Below are positions 50,274-59,123 of a stretch of DNA of 64,000 bases, piece by piece. A program made the position numbers and the translations under genes. Under the pieces are notes generated by a model. That model was not told the DNA's origin. It did not search any database and worked only from the letters and a program-made list of their open reading frames with translations. This DNA is from Rhynchopus sp. YZ270_cl-10 (lineage: Eukaryota; Euglenozoa; Diplonemea; Diplonemida; Diplonemidae). The number at the start of each line of letters is the position of its first letter. The first letter of the stretch is position 1. The stretch spans positions 806,001 to 870,000 of the forward strand of contig OZ037878.1 in the NCBI GenBank assembly GCA_964035575.1, in the 5' to 3' direction.

Positions 50274-51053
50274 TTTTATCTAACGGGGAAATAAACGAGT
50301 TTAATTTTGCGGATTACCTATAAAAGTGAGTATATAATATGCCATTTTTGTTACGAAATACTATGTTTGGCAGGGGTATGAGGTGTTTTGAGGTACCCGT
50401 GAGGATTTGGGTGCCTGATTAAAAGCAAGAAAAAAGATCGCAGTACGCAATCCACCGAAGAACCTTACTGAGATGCAGGACTTCCTCACAAGCCAGTACG
50501 TGTCGTTTTCGAGGTCCGTGTCACACGAAGCGGACCAGGTCACTCGGTGTGAAGGCTTAGGCCTGCTTCTGTTGCTCATTTTTCGACATCGTCTTCAATG
50601 AGGGGTCAACCTGGGATACGCCTGGCCTCAATTTCCAGGTACTTGTTTACATGCTGTGAGTAGTCCAGCATGTGCTCGTTGCCAGGTTTCGCACAGTGCG
50701 AAGATGATAAAAGTGGACAGCGAAATGTTCTTCCTCCAAGCTGGATGGCTTACGGAGGTTTGAAAGCCGCAAGAACTCGTCCCATTTCTTCTTGTACACC
50801 TCCTTGCTTCTCATACCCGCTGAGACTTGGTATCCGTAAGTGTCATGTATCCTGTCCTTCCTCGTTTTTGGCAGTGTTTGAGCGTGTTTAAGGGGAGTGA
50901 TGAAAAAGTGCTTTTTTTCACTGAGTGATACTTTTTTTCACTCGCCCACGTATTTTAGGTTCAAATTGAGTGACAAAAAGGGCATATTATATCACTCACT
51001 TTTGTGGGTAATCCGAAAAATTACACGAGTTTTATTTCACTGAGTTAGATAAA
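50274..51053. mobile_element. 780-bp element with ~80-bp terminal inverted repeats
   Basis: The left end (TTTTATCTAAC, GGATTACC, AAAAGTGAGT, ATATAATATGCC) recurs in reverse complement at the right end (50970-51053) with about 80% identity. The interior has no intact gene; short frames match nothing I know. Probably a non-autonomous DNA transposon. It abuts the foldback at 50076. Confidence 0.65.
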
Positions 51054-51261
51054 AAAACAAAATGGTTGGTTCTCTCTGTATTGCTTTGGCTTTTGTTTTT
51101 GTTTTTTTTGACCGAAAAAGGCATCTTAATAGGGGATTGGGTTGGGAGGGTTGTGAAAAAACGGGAATACTCATGCAAAATATTTGTTTTAGTACCGCTA
51201 AGGTGTCGGCAGCAACTCGGTAGTAACTTTAGTGTTGATAGCAATATCCTCCCAAAAAAGC

Positions 51262-51360
51262 TGACTTGAAATACAACAGCCCTCTCATGACAATGTACCT
51301 TTGGTACAATGACTGGCTGTACCGGGGGTGGACACCCAACCATGCAGTCCTACAATACAC
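51262..51360 (+). repeat. Dispersed repeat family A, copy 6
   Basis: GACTTGAAATACAACAGCCC through TGTACCGGGGGTGGACACCC and ACCATGCAGTCCTACAAT. Among the best preserved copies. Confidence 0.7.
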
Positions 51361-51645
51361 TTCAAAAGTATAGTCATGACCGTATCACTACATTTCACAC
51401 AATCTGAAAAAAAGAGAAAAAAGGTGTTTTCACAATGACACAAATAGGAGAGGGAAGAAGGTGGGCCCATAAAGAATGTCCCACTAACACTGTTCGTTAA
51501 GTTTGTTGAAATCGAAATTTCACACACAAAAAGAAAAAAAAAAAAGAATAAAATAAAATAAAATGAAGTGAGGTTGAAAGATGCAACGTCCCCCCCAATG
51601 CAGGGATATGGTAGCCTATGAAAAGAACTAATATCAAAAATAAAG

Positions 51646-51760
51646 TTTGACTTGAAATACAACAGCCCTCATGACAGTGAATCTTGGTACAATGACCGGC
51701 TGTACCGAGGGTGGGCACCCAACCATGCAGTCCTACTATCCATTTTGTGGTTTACATCTT
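51646..51760 (+). repeat. Dispersed repeat family A, copy 7
   Basis: Close to copy 6, 300 bp away, ending TTTTGTGGTTTACATC. A GAAGTTGAAATTGCAAAACG family B start follows directly at 51774, so families A and B can lie head to tail, as in the AlkB-like intron. Confidence 0.7.
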
Positions 51761-52228
51761 TAAAAAAAAAAGTGAAGTTGAAATTGCAAAACGACGGAGA
51801 CGCAGGCACTGACAGAGAAAAAAAAAGACATGTCTTCTGTACCACACTTTGTTTTGTTTTGTTTTTTTTTTTGCTTTTCACCACGTGTGCACCGGAGGGG
51901 GGGGAACACGCCCCCTCTTCGTTGAGAGGCATTGCGTTTTTCACATAACATAACGGAACAGATCTATTTTCTTTTTTTTTTGACAAAATTTTGATTTTTT
52001 TTTAGACTACTATCACGGAACAGCAGCCTTAGCTTTTTCTTCACAGAACCCTTAAAAGGGAGCAAATATACTCTACTTTTTTTGACAAAAAAAAAAAAAA
52101 AAAACGCACCTAAAAAAAAAGACAAGCTTGAAAGCTTTGGGACGCAGCATAGTGAGAAGTTGAAAGTGTAGAATGCCTCCGTGAACGCAGGCCAAACACC
52201 TGCTCCCTGCAGAGGGGAACCACTTCAT

Positions 52229-52318
52229 TACAGTGGGGCTCAGTATTACGCTTAATTATGGGTAACTCCAATATATTTACCCATAATAAAACGCGCCCGT
52301 AATATTACGGTCACTGTA
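52229..52318. mobile_element. 90-bp MITE with TACAGTG ends
   Basis: Starts TACAGTG and ends CACTGTA. Inner TTATGGGTAA/TTACCCATAA also pair, so the element is nearly a full palindrome. End sequence and apparent TA border recall pogo/Tigger-type elements. Confidence 0.6.
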
Positions 52319-52893
52319 GAGACGGTTCATAAGAAGTCATCTCGGCGGTGTATTTGGGAATTGCTGACCAAGGGGAAACTGCAAGGCAGGCCACACAGTA
52401 ATTTTCCCAGAAGAGAAGCAAAAAAAAAAAATAGTAAAAATAGAAAAATAGACAAAAAAGTAAAAGTTGATAGTGCAAACGCCTCGTTGAGACGCAGGGC
52501 ACACTGTCACTTCCCTGGAGTGCTGCGCCTAGGGAGTCGCTTGAAAAACTGTCAGCAAACACACAGTCAAACAAAGGTAAAGTTGAAAGTGCAAACGTCC
52601 TCTGCAGACGCGGACACCCAAAAAAAAAAGAGGAAAAATTTGGCAAGGTGAACCTAAGCTTCACAGGTGAAAATGAACATCTTTAAAAAACCCCTTATAA
52701 ATGGTCCCACATTGGGCCTTTCAGGAGTGGGAAGGATATTGTGTGCTTTGTGCAAACAGACAAAAAATTCGCATGCATCTCCAGAGAGGAAAAAAACTGC
52801 CGTATTATTTTTGCCTTTTTGTGTATCGACAAACACCCCCCCATCAAATACTGAGGTGGAGTTCTGTACAAAAAAAAAAAAAAGAAAACTTTA

Positions 52894-52930
52894 TAAAATG
52901 AAACCAAGCCTCTCGTGTATAATCACCAAA
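52894..52930 (+). repeat. CCTAAGCC-type short motif (family C), representative
   Basis: About 40 bp, ideal form AAGATGAACCTAAGCCTCTC then GTGCTTAGTCACCTT and an A-run. At least 13 versions occur, near 4115, 4577, 4686, 10310, 11560, 11675, 18098, 43720, 49765, 52642, here, 55307 and 55460. All that I found are plus-oriented and between genes. Confidence 0.55.
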
Positions 52931-53084
52931 AAAACAACTCGAAGGTTTAAAAAAAAAACAGGGATTTTACTAATATCACCTTTTTGTTACATTAACCCCC
53001 AAAAGGGGCCAGCATATTTCCCTCGTCTCCCTTCAGAAAACAGGAATTCACCCCCTTTTTTTTTCTCCCCATTTCCACCCCCTT

Positions 53085-54014
53085 TTAATCTCTTGGGGGT
53101 AACCCTTGCGCTGCACGTTGTGCAGGAGATCTGAGACCGATCCTTCTCGGGCGATCTGAGACGGATGGGGGGATGCTTGATACTGGGGAATCTGTTTTGC
53201 CGTCGATTGCCTCTACGAGAGAGATCAACTCTTCTCTGTTGAGCGATGTGGCTGGGGAGCTGGGGGCGGACTCCACGAGGGACGCAAGCTGCGGACGACG
53301 GTTCATTTGTAGACGCCTGCGACCAACCGTAGAGGCATTTGTGGGGGAGGACTCAGTCTCGGCGACCGCAAACGACTCTACATCCGCACTCTCCTGCCTC
53401 CCATCCCACTTCATCCTCCTCTGCCCCTGCCCCTGTCTTGGCAGCGTCAACTCAGCAGGGGTATAAATACGATTCGCAGCACTCTCCTCACTCAATACCT
53501 CCTGCTCATTCATCGAGAAAGACTGTTCTGGGTCCTTCAAGCTTTGTGATGGGGTTTCGCTTTCATCAGGTTTCTCCTTCGGCAACGTTAACGGCGAGGT
53601 TTTGGTTCCATTTAAAGAGTCGGATTGATAGGTCAAAGGTGATCCTCTACTGAGATACAGATCTTGGTTGTTGTTGGATTCGGTGTGGCGTTGGACTGCG
53701 GCGGAGGCCATACCCTCGGAGATGCGCTGTCGGGTGGCAGCCTCACGCTTTTGAATCATATAGACACAAGCAATCGCAGCAGTGCCCACACCTACACCAA
53801 AGAGAACCATCGCCCAGGGTTCGATCTTGCCAGAGTCGCTGCCACTGCCACTCCCGCTGGTGCTGGTGCTGGTGCTGTCTGTTGGTGTAGGTGGTGTCGG
53901 TGTCGTAGGTGGTGCAGGTGCGTCCGTCTCATTATCCCCACCATAACATCCCCCTACCCCACACAGCAAAAGCAAAACCTGCACCCAAAAGCAGACATCG
54001 CGTTTCCGCACCAT
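53085..54014 (-). CDS. Single-pass type I membrane protein, unknown
   Basis: 309 aa. Signal peptide at residues 8-25 (CFWVQVLLLLCGVGGCYG). The short ectodomain is rich in Thr/Pro/Ser/Gly and likely O-glycosylated. A membrane segment follows at about 70-90 (AMVLFGVGVGTAAIACVYMI), then a 220-residue cytoplasmic tail, hydrophilic and rich in Ser/Arg with no domain I know. ATG 54014 is chosen because the signal peptide starts there. Confidence 0.7.
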   Translation of the reverse strand: MVRKRDVCFWVQVLLLLCGVGGCYGGDNETDAPAPPTTPTPPTPTDSTSTSTSGSGSGSDSGKIEPWAMVLFGVGVGTAAIACVYMIQKREAATRQRISEGMASAAVQRHTESNNNQDLYLSRGSPLTYQSDSLNGTKTSPLTLPKEKPDESETPSQSLKDPEQSFSMNEQEVLSEESAANRIYTPAELTLPRQGQGQRRMKWDGRQESADVESFAVAETESSPTNASTVGRRRLQMNRRPQLASLVESAPSSPATSLNREELISLVEAIDGKTDSPVSSIPPSVSDRPRRIGLRSPAQRAAQGLPPRD

Positions 54015-54514
54015 GGGTGAAGAGTGAAAGGGGGGGAGAAATGACGAAAGAGAGAGAGAAAACCCCAAAGACGAAACTACGTTGTGTAAAGGGTTGTACT
54101 GGTTGGTGACGTGGAGAAGGGAAGGAACGATGTTCACTTAGAGTAAAGATGAACCGGAGTTTTTTTCGTGTTTGGTCAGCTGTTTAGAGGACATAAAATA
54201 CACACCCACACCCCCACCCCCCCACCCGCCGCAGCAACGCCCTTCCACATTGCATGCCTCTACTTCCCATCTGCGCTACACCGCACTCTTGCGAGCCCCG
54301 CACTTTGCGTGCCAAGGAACACTGCGTTACACCATCCTCCAAGAACCAACACAACCGCACTTTGCTGGACTAAGGTAGCAAGCCCTCTTTGGACGAAACC
54401 TCCCAAAGCAAGAGGATTTCCACGGAGAGTTCTTCTAAGATGCCCTAGACCCCCTACCCCTCCTCCTCAGTCGAGAAAAAAGCGAATGCCATCCCCTCCC
54501 TAACCCCCTATCTA
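54015..54514. other. Spacer, C-rich on plus strand
   Basis: 54180-54240 is a CCACCCC/CACACC tract; the rest has no recognisable gene. It includes the 3' end region of the PIG-P gene's downstream neighbour and the leader of the membrane protein gene. Confidence 0.4.
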
Positions 54515-54883
54515 TTATCTCAAAGATGTTTCCGCTCTGTTTGCGTAAAGCATCTGCGAGATTGTGTATATGGGGATATCACCCATAGGCGGAAGACGGT
54601 TTGGGTCTGAGCGTAGTGGGAGGGTGTGTGCGTCTTTGTCGGTGACGTTGTACATACTGTGCGGTGGGTGGTGACTGGCCATGGCAAGGATTGGCACTGC
54701 CAGGAGATAGCTCATCATCGCAAGGGTGAGAACTGCGGCGCCCCCTAGGGCCCAGTACTCAGAAGGGAGGTTGAAGGCTTGAGGGATAAGACCCAGCCCC
54801 CACGCTGTATACAGTGCTAACAACGCCCACGAAGCGATCCATGAAGCAAACCCATATGCGGCCTTCTCAGGGTTCGGCTGCAT
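54515..54883 (-). CDS. GPI-GlcNAc transferase subunit PIG-P
   Basis: 122 aa. PIG-P is a small subunit of the complex that adds GlcNAc to phosphatidylinositol, the first step of GPI anchor synthesis on the ER membrane. The PIG-P domain fills the protein: YGFASWIASWALLALYTAWG as membrane helix 1, LPSEYWALGGAAVL then AMMSYLLAVPILAM as helix 2, and the conserved cytoplasmic end with YNVTDKDAHTLP and IPIYTISQMLY. Length fits a minimal PIG-P. A pyrimidine tract ending CCAG lies about 35 bases before the ATG. Confidence 0.85.
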   Translation of the reverse strand: MQPNPEKAAYGFASWIASWALLALYTAWGLGLIPQAFNLPSEYWALGGAAVLTLAMMSYLLAVPILAMASHHPPHSMYNVTDKDAHTLPLRSDPNRLPPMGDIPIYTISQMLYANRAETSLR

Positions 54884-55595
54884 TTCCCTGACCTACCCCC
54901 CTCCCCTCCCTGGTACGGTAAAAAGTTAAAAAACAGAGTAAAGTAAAATTTGATTGAGAATTCTGGGGTGAACCGCATTGCAGGAAGTTGCTGACAGCAA
55001 AATTTGTTGCATATACTAACTATTCTACTGAATAGAAGGTATAAGCAAAACTGGGGAAGTTCAGCAGTAGAGTGGTAGCACCGTGTAGAAGAATGATTAA
55101 GACATTCTTTCAATCGAAAGATGGAGTTTTGTCCACCAGCGTCTCCTCTTTAGAAGAAAAAAAACGGTGAATTATGATGCATAACATTAACCCTACCATG
55201 AAGGCGGAAAGGGAGGGGATACAAACAGAACTACCCATCCCCCTTTTTTTTGCGAATTCTGTTTGCGGAAAAAGATGAAGAACAAAAAAGATTATTTTTC
55301 TTTGTAAGATGAACCTAAACCCTCGTAGGGGTTCTCCCCCAATTTTTGTATTTGTCTTGCATCTGCTCATCTCATTTTATTTTTTTTGCGTTAATTTTCT
55401 TTCCTTGGATTCCACAAAAACCCCCCCTCTGGAGGGTAGCAACATGCTAGTGTGATAAGCTCCTAAGCCTCTCTCCACATCATCCTACTTGAGGGTGCGA
55501 TACATCGATCAATCACCCTTGAAAACCCCATACATCTTTTTTTAAACCCCCTCCCTCCCTCCCTCCCTCCCCCCACCCAAAACCCATTTTCATGC
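54884..55595. other. Spacer with hairpin repeat
   Basis: It carries the 32-bp hairpin repeat (55013-55044), a tRNA-like fold directly after it (55045-55132, see findings), and CCTAAGCC-type motifs at 55307 and 55460. A TCCC tandem is at 55550-55570. No protein gene. Confidence 0.45.
55013..55044 (+). repeat. 32-bp hairpin repeat, copy 2
   Basis: Identical to 16055-16086, with CTATTC/GAATAG stem. Confidence 0.6.
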
Positions 55596-56660
55596 TTAAA
55601 AGCGGCCTTTTTTGCCGTTCTTCCCACCTACTCCTTTTCCTGCGTATTGAGCTGCGTTGAAGTTGGTGGGGGAGGGGCCGAAGTGGGGTGCTTGAGGGGT
55701 TCGTCCGAAGCTGGGGCCGTGGTGGAAGTGGGGTTGCATGGATTGGTGGGACTGGCCGATTACTGTTGTAGGTACGTTGTCGAAGAGAGTTTGAAGCTCC
55801 TGGAAGTGGCGTACGGAGTTGCCCTCGAGAGATGAGTAGGGGTTCTTGTGGTGCTCTTCCTTTGCTTGGAAGAGCTTTAACAGCTCCTTCTGTTCATCGG
55901 GTACGCCTACAAGAGGTGCGCCAGGTGCCCCTCCTGGTGTCGGCTGGTGGAGCATCTCCACCTGCTTTAACATTTCAAGGTTCTTACATTTTTGATCCTG
56001 CTGCGCTTGATTCATTATCCCCTCCAAATTATCCAAATTTTTTTCCTTCGCCATAATCGATGTCGCCAGGTTTGCGAGCATTCCCATATCCAACCCATTT
56101 CCTTCACTCGGGGGCGCACCGTTCAACGGAGGGAGTAATGGAACTGCACCTTGGAAGGAAGTGTTTCCTGGAGATGGGGAGGGTGCGGAAGGTGCCGCGA
56201 TGGGGGGCATGGGAAGGTTCATATTCGGTGCATTGCCACCGAGCACGAGGGTGGCTGCTGCGGTTAAAAGCGCTGGGTTGAAGGGTCCTGGGGTGGTATT
56301 CATAGGAAAGGGCATGTTTGGGAGCATCGGCATGGTGTTGTTGGGCGCCAAAGGGAGCGGGAGGAGTGGTAGGGTCCCCTGGGGTGCTGTCTTGCCTCCG
56401 TCTGCCATGAGCCCTGCCGCGGTAGCTGCCGCAAGAAACGCGCCTGGTGCAGCCCCTCCACCAAACCCCTTCCCGCCAAACCCCTTCCCCTTCCCCCTCC
56501 CCTTCCCACCCTTCCCCTCAACGTCCCGTCCGTTGTTCCCACGTCGTCTCTTGGTCGGCCGACGCTCCCGTTTCTCCTCAGGTGCAGGTCCAGCTTCGCC
56601 ACTCGGTGCGGGAGGTGGTATAACCTCAGCAGGTAGCTGCACCTCTCCCTGCTCTTCCAT
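55596..56660 (-). CDS. Gly/Lys/Pro-rich low-complexity protein
   Basis: 354 aa, family not recognised. Residues 20-70 are basic (EKRERRPTKRRRGNNGRD, then GKGRGKGKGFGGKGFGGG), suggesting RNA binding. Residues 80-210 are Ala/Pro/Met/Gly-rich. A helical region (NLATSIMAKEKNLDNLEGIM, MLKQVEMLHQ) and NPYSSLEGNSVRHFQELQ follow, and the end is again Gly/Lys-rich (GVGGKNGKKGRF). ATG 56660 is where low-complexity leader gives way to this composition. Confidence 0.6.
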   Translation of the reverse strand: MEEQGEVQLPAEVIPPPAPSGEAGPAPEEKRERRPTKRRRGNNGRDVEGKGGKGRGKGKGFGGKGFGGGAAPGAFLAAATAAGLMADGGKTAPQGTLPLLPLPLAPNNTMPMLPNMPFPMNTTPGPFNPALLTAAATLVLGGNAPNMNLPMPPIAAPSAPSPSPGNTSFQGAVPLLPPLNGAPPSEGNGLDMGMLANLATSIMAKEKNLDNLEGIMNQAQQDQKCKNLEMLKQVEMLHQPTPGGAPGAPLVGVPDEQKELLKLFQAKEEHHKNPYSSLEGNSVRHFQELQTLFDNVPTTVIGQSHQSMQPHFHHGPSFGRTPQAPHFGPSPTNFNAAQYAGKGVGGKNGKKGRF

Positions 56661-57141
56661 TTTGAGAGGGGGAAGGGGGAGAGGGGAGGTGGTCTTGGAA
56701 GTGTTCTGAGGTGTGAGGGGTATATTCGAAAAAAAAATTGAAGCAAAAATATAATTTCTGGTATTTTTTCTGTGAGAGAGGGAGGGTTGATAAGTAAAAG
56801 TAACCCATTGTTCTTTATTCAAAACAAAAGGCCACCGAGACGTCTCTTACCAAGGTTGACAGGCAGGTGAGGGAGTTACCCAAATGACCGCCAGAGGACC
56901 TTGTCCTCAATCAAATGATACCTTCTTCTTTCAGGTTGGGGTGGGAGGTGGTAAAAACGCTGCATAAACTCTCGAGGGAGGTGGGAATGTCTTGTTTTGT
57001 CTGTTTTGTGTTGCGACTGAAAAAACAGGGAAAAGAAAGAAAACTTGAAAGATGTACCGCAACACGTCTTCACCACCATCGCATGAGGGAACAAGGAAAA
57101 AGGCGGACAAAACCCGCAAACCCAATGCAATCCACGTCCAT
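56661..57141. other. Spacer: leader of 55596 gene and LRR 3' flank
   Basis: 56661-56820 is the A/T and pyrimidine-rich leader. From 56840 the sequence is the common 3' flank of the LRR family (compare 2130-2426). Confidence 0.6.
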
Positions 57142-58365
57142 TCAACCCTTCTTAACCCTCTTGCCAGGACGCACAACAGCGGTGTCCCTCTTCACTCGTG
57201 GCGTCTGTTCCTCCTCACCTTCATCCTCGCTGCACGCAGGCGAACCCTTGCTCTCTGCGAACCCTGCTTCCCTTTCCTCAGAGGGCTCTGTGTCTGCATG
57301 AAGACGCTTCCACCTGCACCCTTCTTTCTGTACGGTTGCGGGGTCGGGCACGTTGTCAGTCTCGCATCTCAGACCGTGAATCGTGTTTGTCGGCAAACCC
57401 ACTTCTTTCGCAAGCAACCTCCTCACAACCAGAGCGTCCTTGCTCAACCCTGAGGCATCGATTCTTGTTAACTCTGAGCAGGAGATGAAGAAGTACTCCC
57501 CAATACTCCTGACCCCGCTCAACGCAGACAGGCCATCGACGACTTGCAAGAGTGGGCAACACATAAAGAAGCTGCTCCCTATGGTAACGACACTCCTCAG
57601 CCCCGAAAGACAAACTCTCTTCAACGACGAGCAGTTGCAAAGAAAGCAGTCACCTATTTCGGTGACATTGCTCAACCCCGAAAGGTCCACCGACGTCAAA
57701 TACTGACAGTTGCCAAGAAAATGTCCCTCAATCACAGTCAGGCTGCGAAACACAGAGAGGTCAACCGTTCGCAATGCAGTGCAGGTAATAAAGGATCTAC
57801 CTATTTTAGTGACACTGCCGAACCCCGACAGGTTGATGCTGTGCAATAGATCGGCGGCGTTGATGAAGTAGTCTCCTATCACAGTCACATTGCACAACCC
57901 TGAAAAGTCAAGCTCTGTCAACTGTGGGCAATTGTACAGGAACCAACGCCCGATTTCGGTGACAACCGACACAGCACTAAGGTCAAGTCGCGTTAACGCA
58001 CTCTCTTGCAAGAACTCATCAGGAATCTCAGTCGCAACCTCCGCCTCCAAAAGCAAACGCGCAACGTCCGGATCGTACACAGTCTCCAACCTCTGTTTTG
58101 TCAGGTCTGTCTCGCCCAATGCGTGAAGTGCTGCAATGGCAGCAAACTTCTTTGTCCTCACGAGCATAATCGTGTCCCCAGCACTCAGCTCCTTGATGCC
58201 CTCCTCGTCACGCAGCACCTCCCCTCTGAAAGTCATCTGAAAGCTGTCTTCCTGCAACCCTGCTGCAGACGCCACCTTCAGACGCAGGTGTCCAAGTGCA
58301 TCATCCACACCCACCTCCACCACATCATGTTCCTTCTCATCAAAATCCTTGATCGTGAGATCCAT
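57142..58365 (-). CDS. Ubiquitin-like/LRR protein, copy 4
   Basis: 407 aa, one residue longer than copies 1 and 2 because of an extra codon in the head (EHDVVEV). Complete tail ending KRVKKG. LRR variable pairs again differ (DC and CN in repeat 6, SS and MC in repeat 7). MDLTIKDF start; the frame upstream is open but aligns with nothing in the other copies. Beyond about 58400 the leader departs from that of copies 1 and 5. Confidence 0.85.
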   Translation of the reverse strand: MDLTIKDFDEKEHDVVEVGVDDALGHLRLKVASAAGLQEDSFQMTFRGEVLRDEEGIKELSAGDTIMLVRTKKFAAIAALHALGETDLTKQRLETVYDPDVARLLLEAEVATEIPDEFLQESALTRLDLSAVSVVTEIGRWFLYNCPQLTELDFSGLCNVTVIGDYFINAADLLHSINLSGFGSVTKIGRSFITCTALRTVDLSVFRSLTVIEGHFLGNCQYLTSVDLSGLSNVTEIGDCFLCNCSSLKRVCLSGLRSVVTIGSSFFMCCPLLQVVDGLSALSGVRSIGEYFFISCSELTRIDASGLSKDALVVRRLLAKEVGLPTNTIHGLRCETDNVPDPATVQKEGCRWKRLHADTEPSEEREAGFAESKGSPACSEDEGEEEQTPRVKRDTAVVRPGKRVKKG

Positions 58366-59123
58366 TTTATGTGTTTTTTTTGTGTTTTGTGCTGTGGCGT
58401 TTATCGTGGAGAAGGTGTGGACAAGCAAGAAACAAAGAGATAAAAACGGAAGCTGCAATATGCAGACCAACAGCCGAGGCAACTACCTTCAGCCGTGCAT
58501 GGGAACGTCAGTCTCGTCTTCTTAATGTTGTAATCAGCAGCTGTTGCCTCATACGCAAATTGCCAAATTATTAAGTTTTGTCATCATCCGACGGAACTGT
58601 TCGAAGGAGGGAGGGAGGGAGGGAGCTCTCGCAGATGCTCGGCGTACGTTTGGCCACAAAGAGGACCACCGCACTTCCTAGAGTCTGCTCCTCTCGTGCT
58701 GAGGTGTGCTGCTGTTTTGTGTCAGAGTGAGCTGAGTAATGTTTGTCATCAGAGTCGATCAAGCTAACAGGAAACGTTGAAAAGGTTTGTCATCACGTCT
58801 CGGGGAAATGGAAGTTGGAAACAGCACAGACAGGTCTCTTGCCAAGGTTGACAGGCAGATGTGAGGGAGTTACCCAAATGACCGCCAGAGGACCTTGTCC
58901 TCAATCAAATGATACCTTCTTCTTTCAGGTTGGGGAGGGAGGTGGTAAAAACGCTGCATAAACTTTCGAGGGAGGTGGGAATGTCTTGTTTTGTCTGTTT
59001 TGTGTTGCGACTGAAAAACAGGGAAAAAGAAAGAAAACTTGAAAGATGTACCGCAACGTGAACCCTAGCTCGCTGCGAGGTCTCCACCACCATCACATGA
59101 GGGAACAAGAAGACGCTTCCACC
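58366..59123. other. LRR spacer with insert
   Basis: 58400-58670 is unique and includes a GGGA tandem at 58605-58624. From 58673 the common LRR leader block begins abruptly at the same point as at 266, followed by the 3' flank of copy 5, which has its own deletion near 59060. Confidence 0.55.

Larger units (their letters stand above)
47936..53084. other. 5-kb repeat-only interval
   Basis: No gene I can support. It contains family A copies (49264, 51262, 51646), a long family B copy (48501), family B fragments (about 52150, 52460, 52575), CCTAAGCC-type motifs (49763, 52640, 52894), a foldback at 50076-50264, a TIR element at 50274-51053, and a TACAGTG-ended MITE at 52229. The rest is homopolymer-rich. 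Confidence 0.5.

Noticed and set aside
50361-50891. Short frames inside the TIR element
   Set aside because: Each is about 70 codons, on opposite strands, with no transposase motif that I can see.
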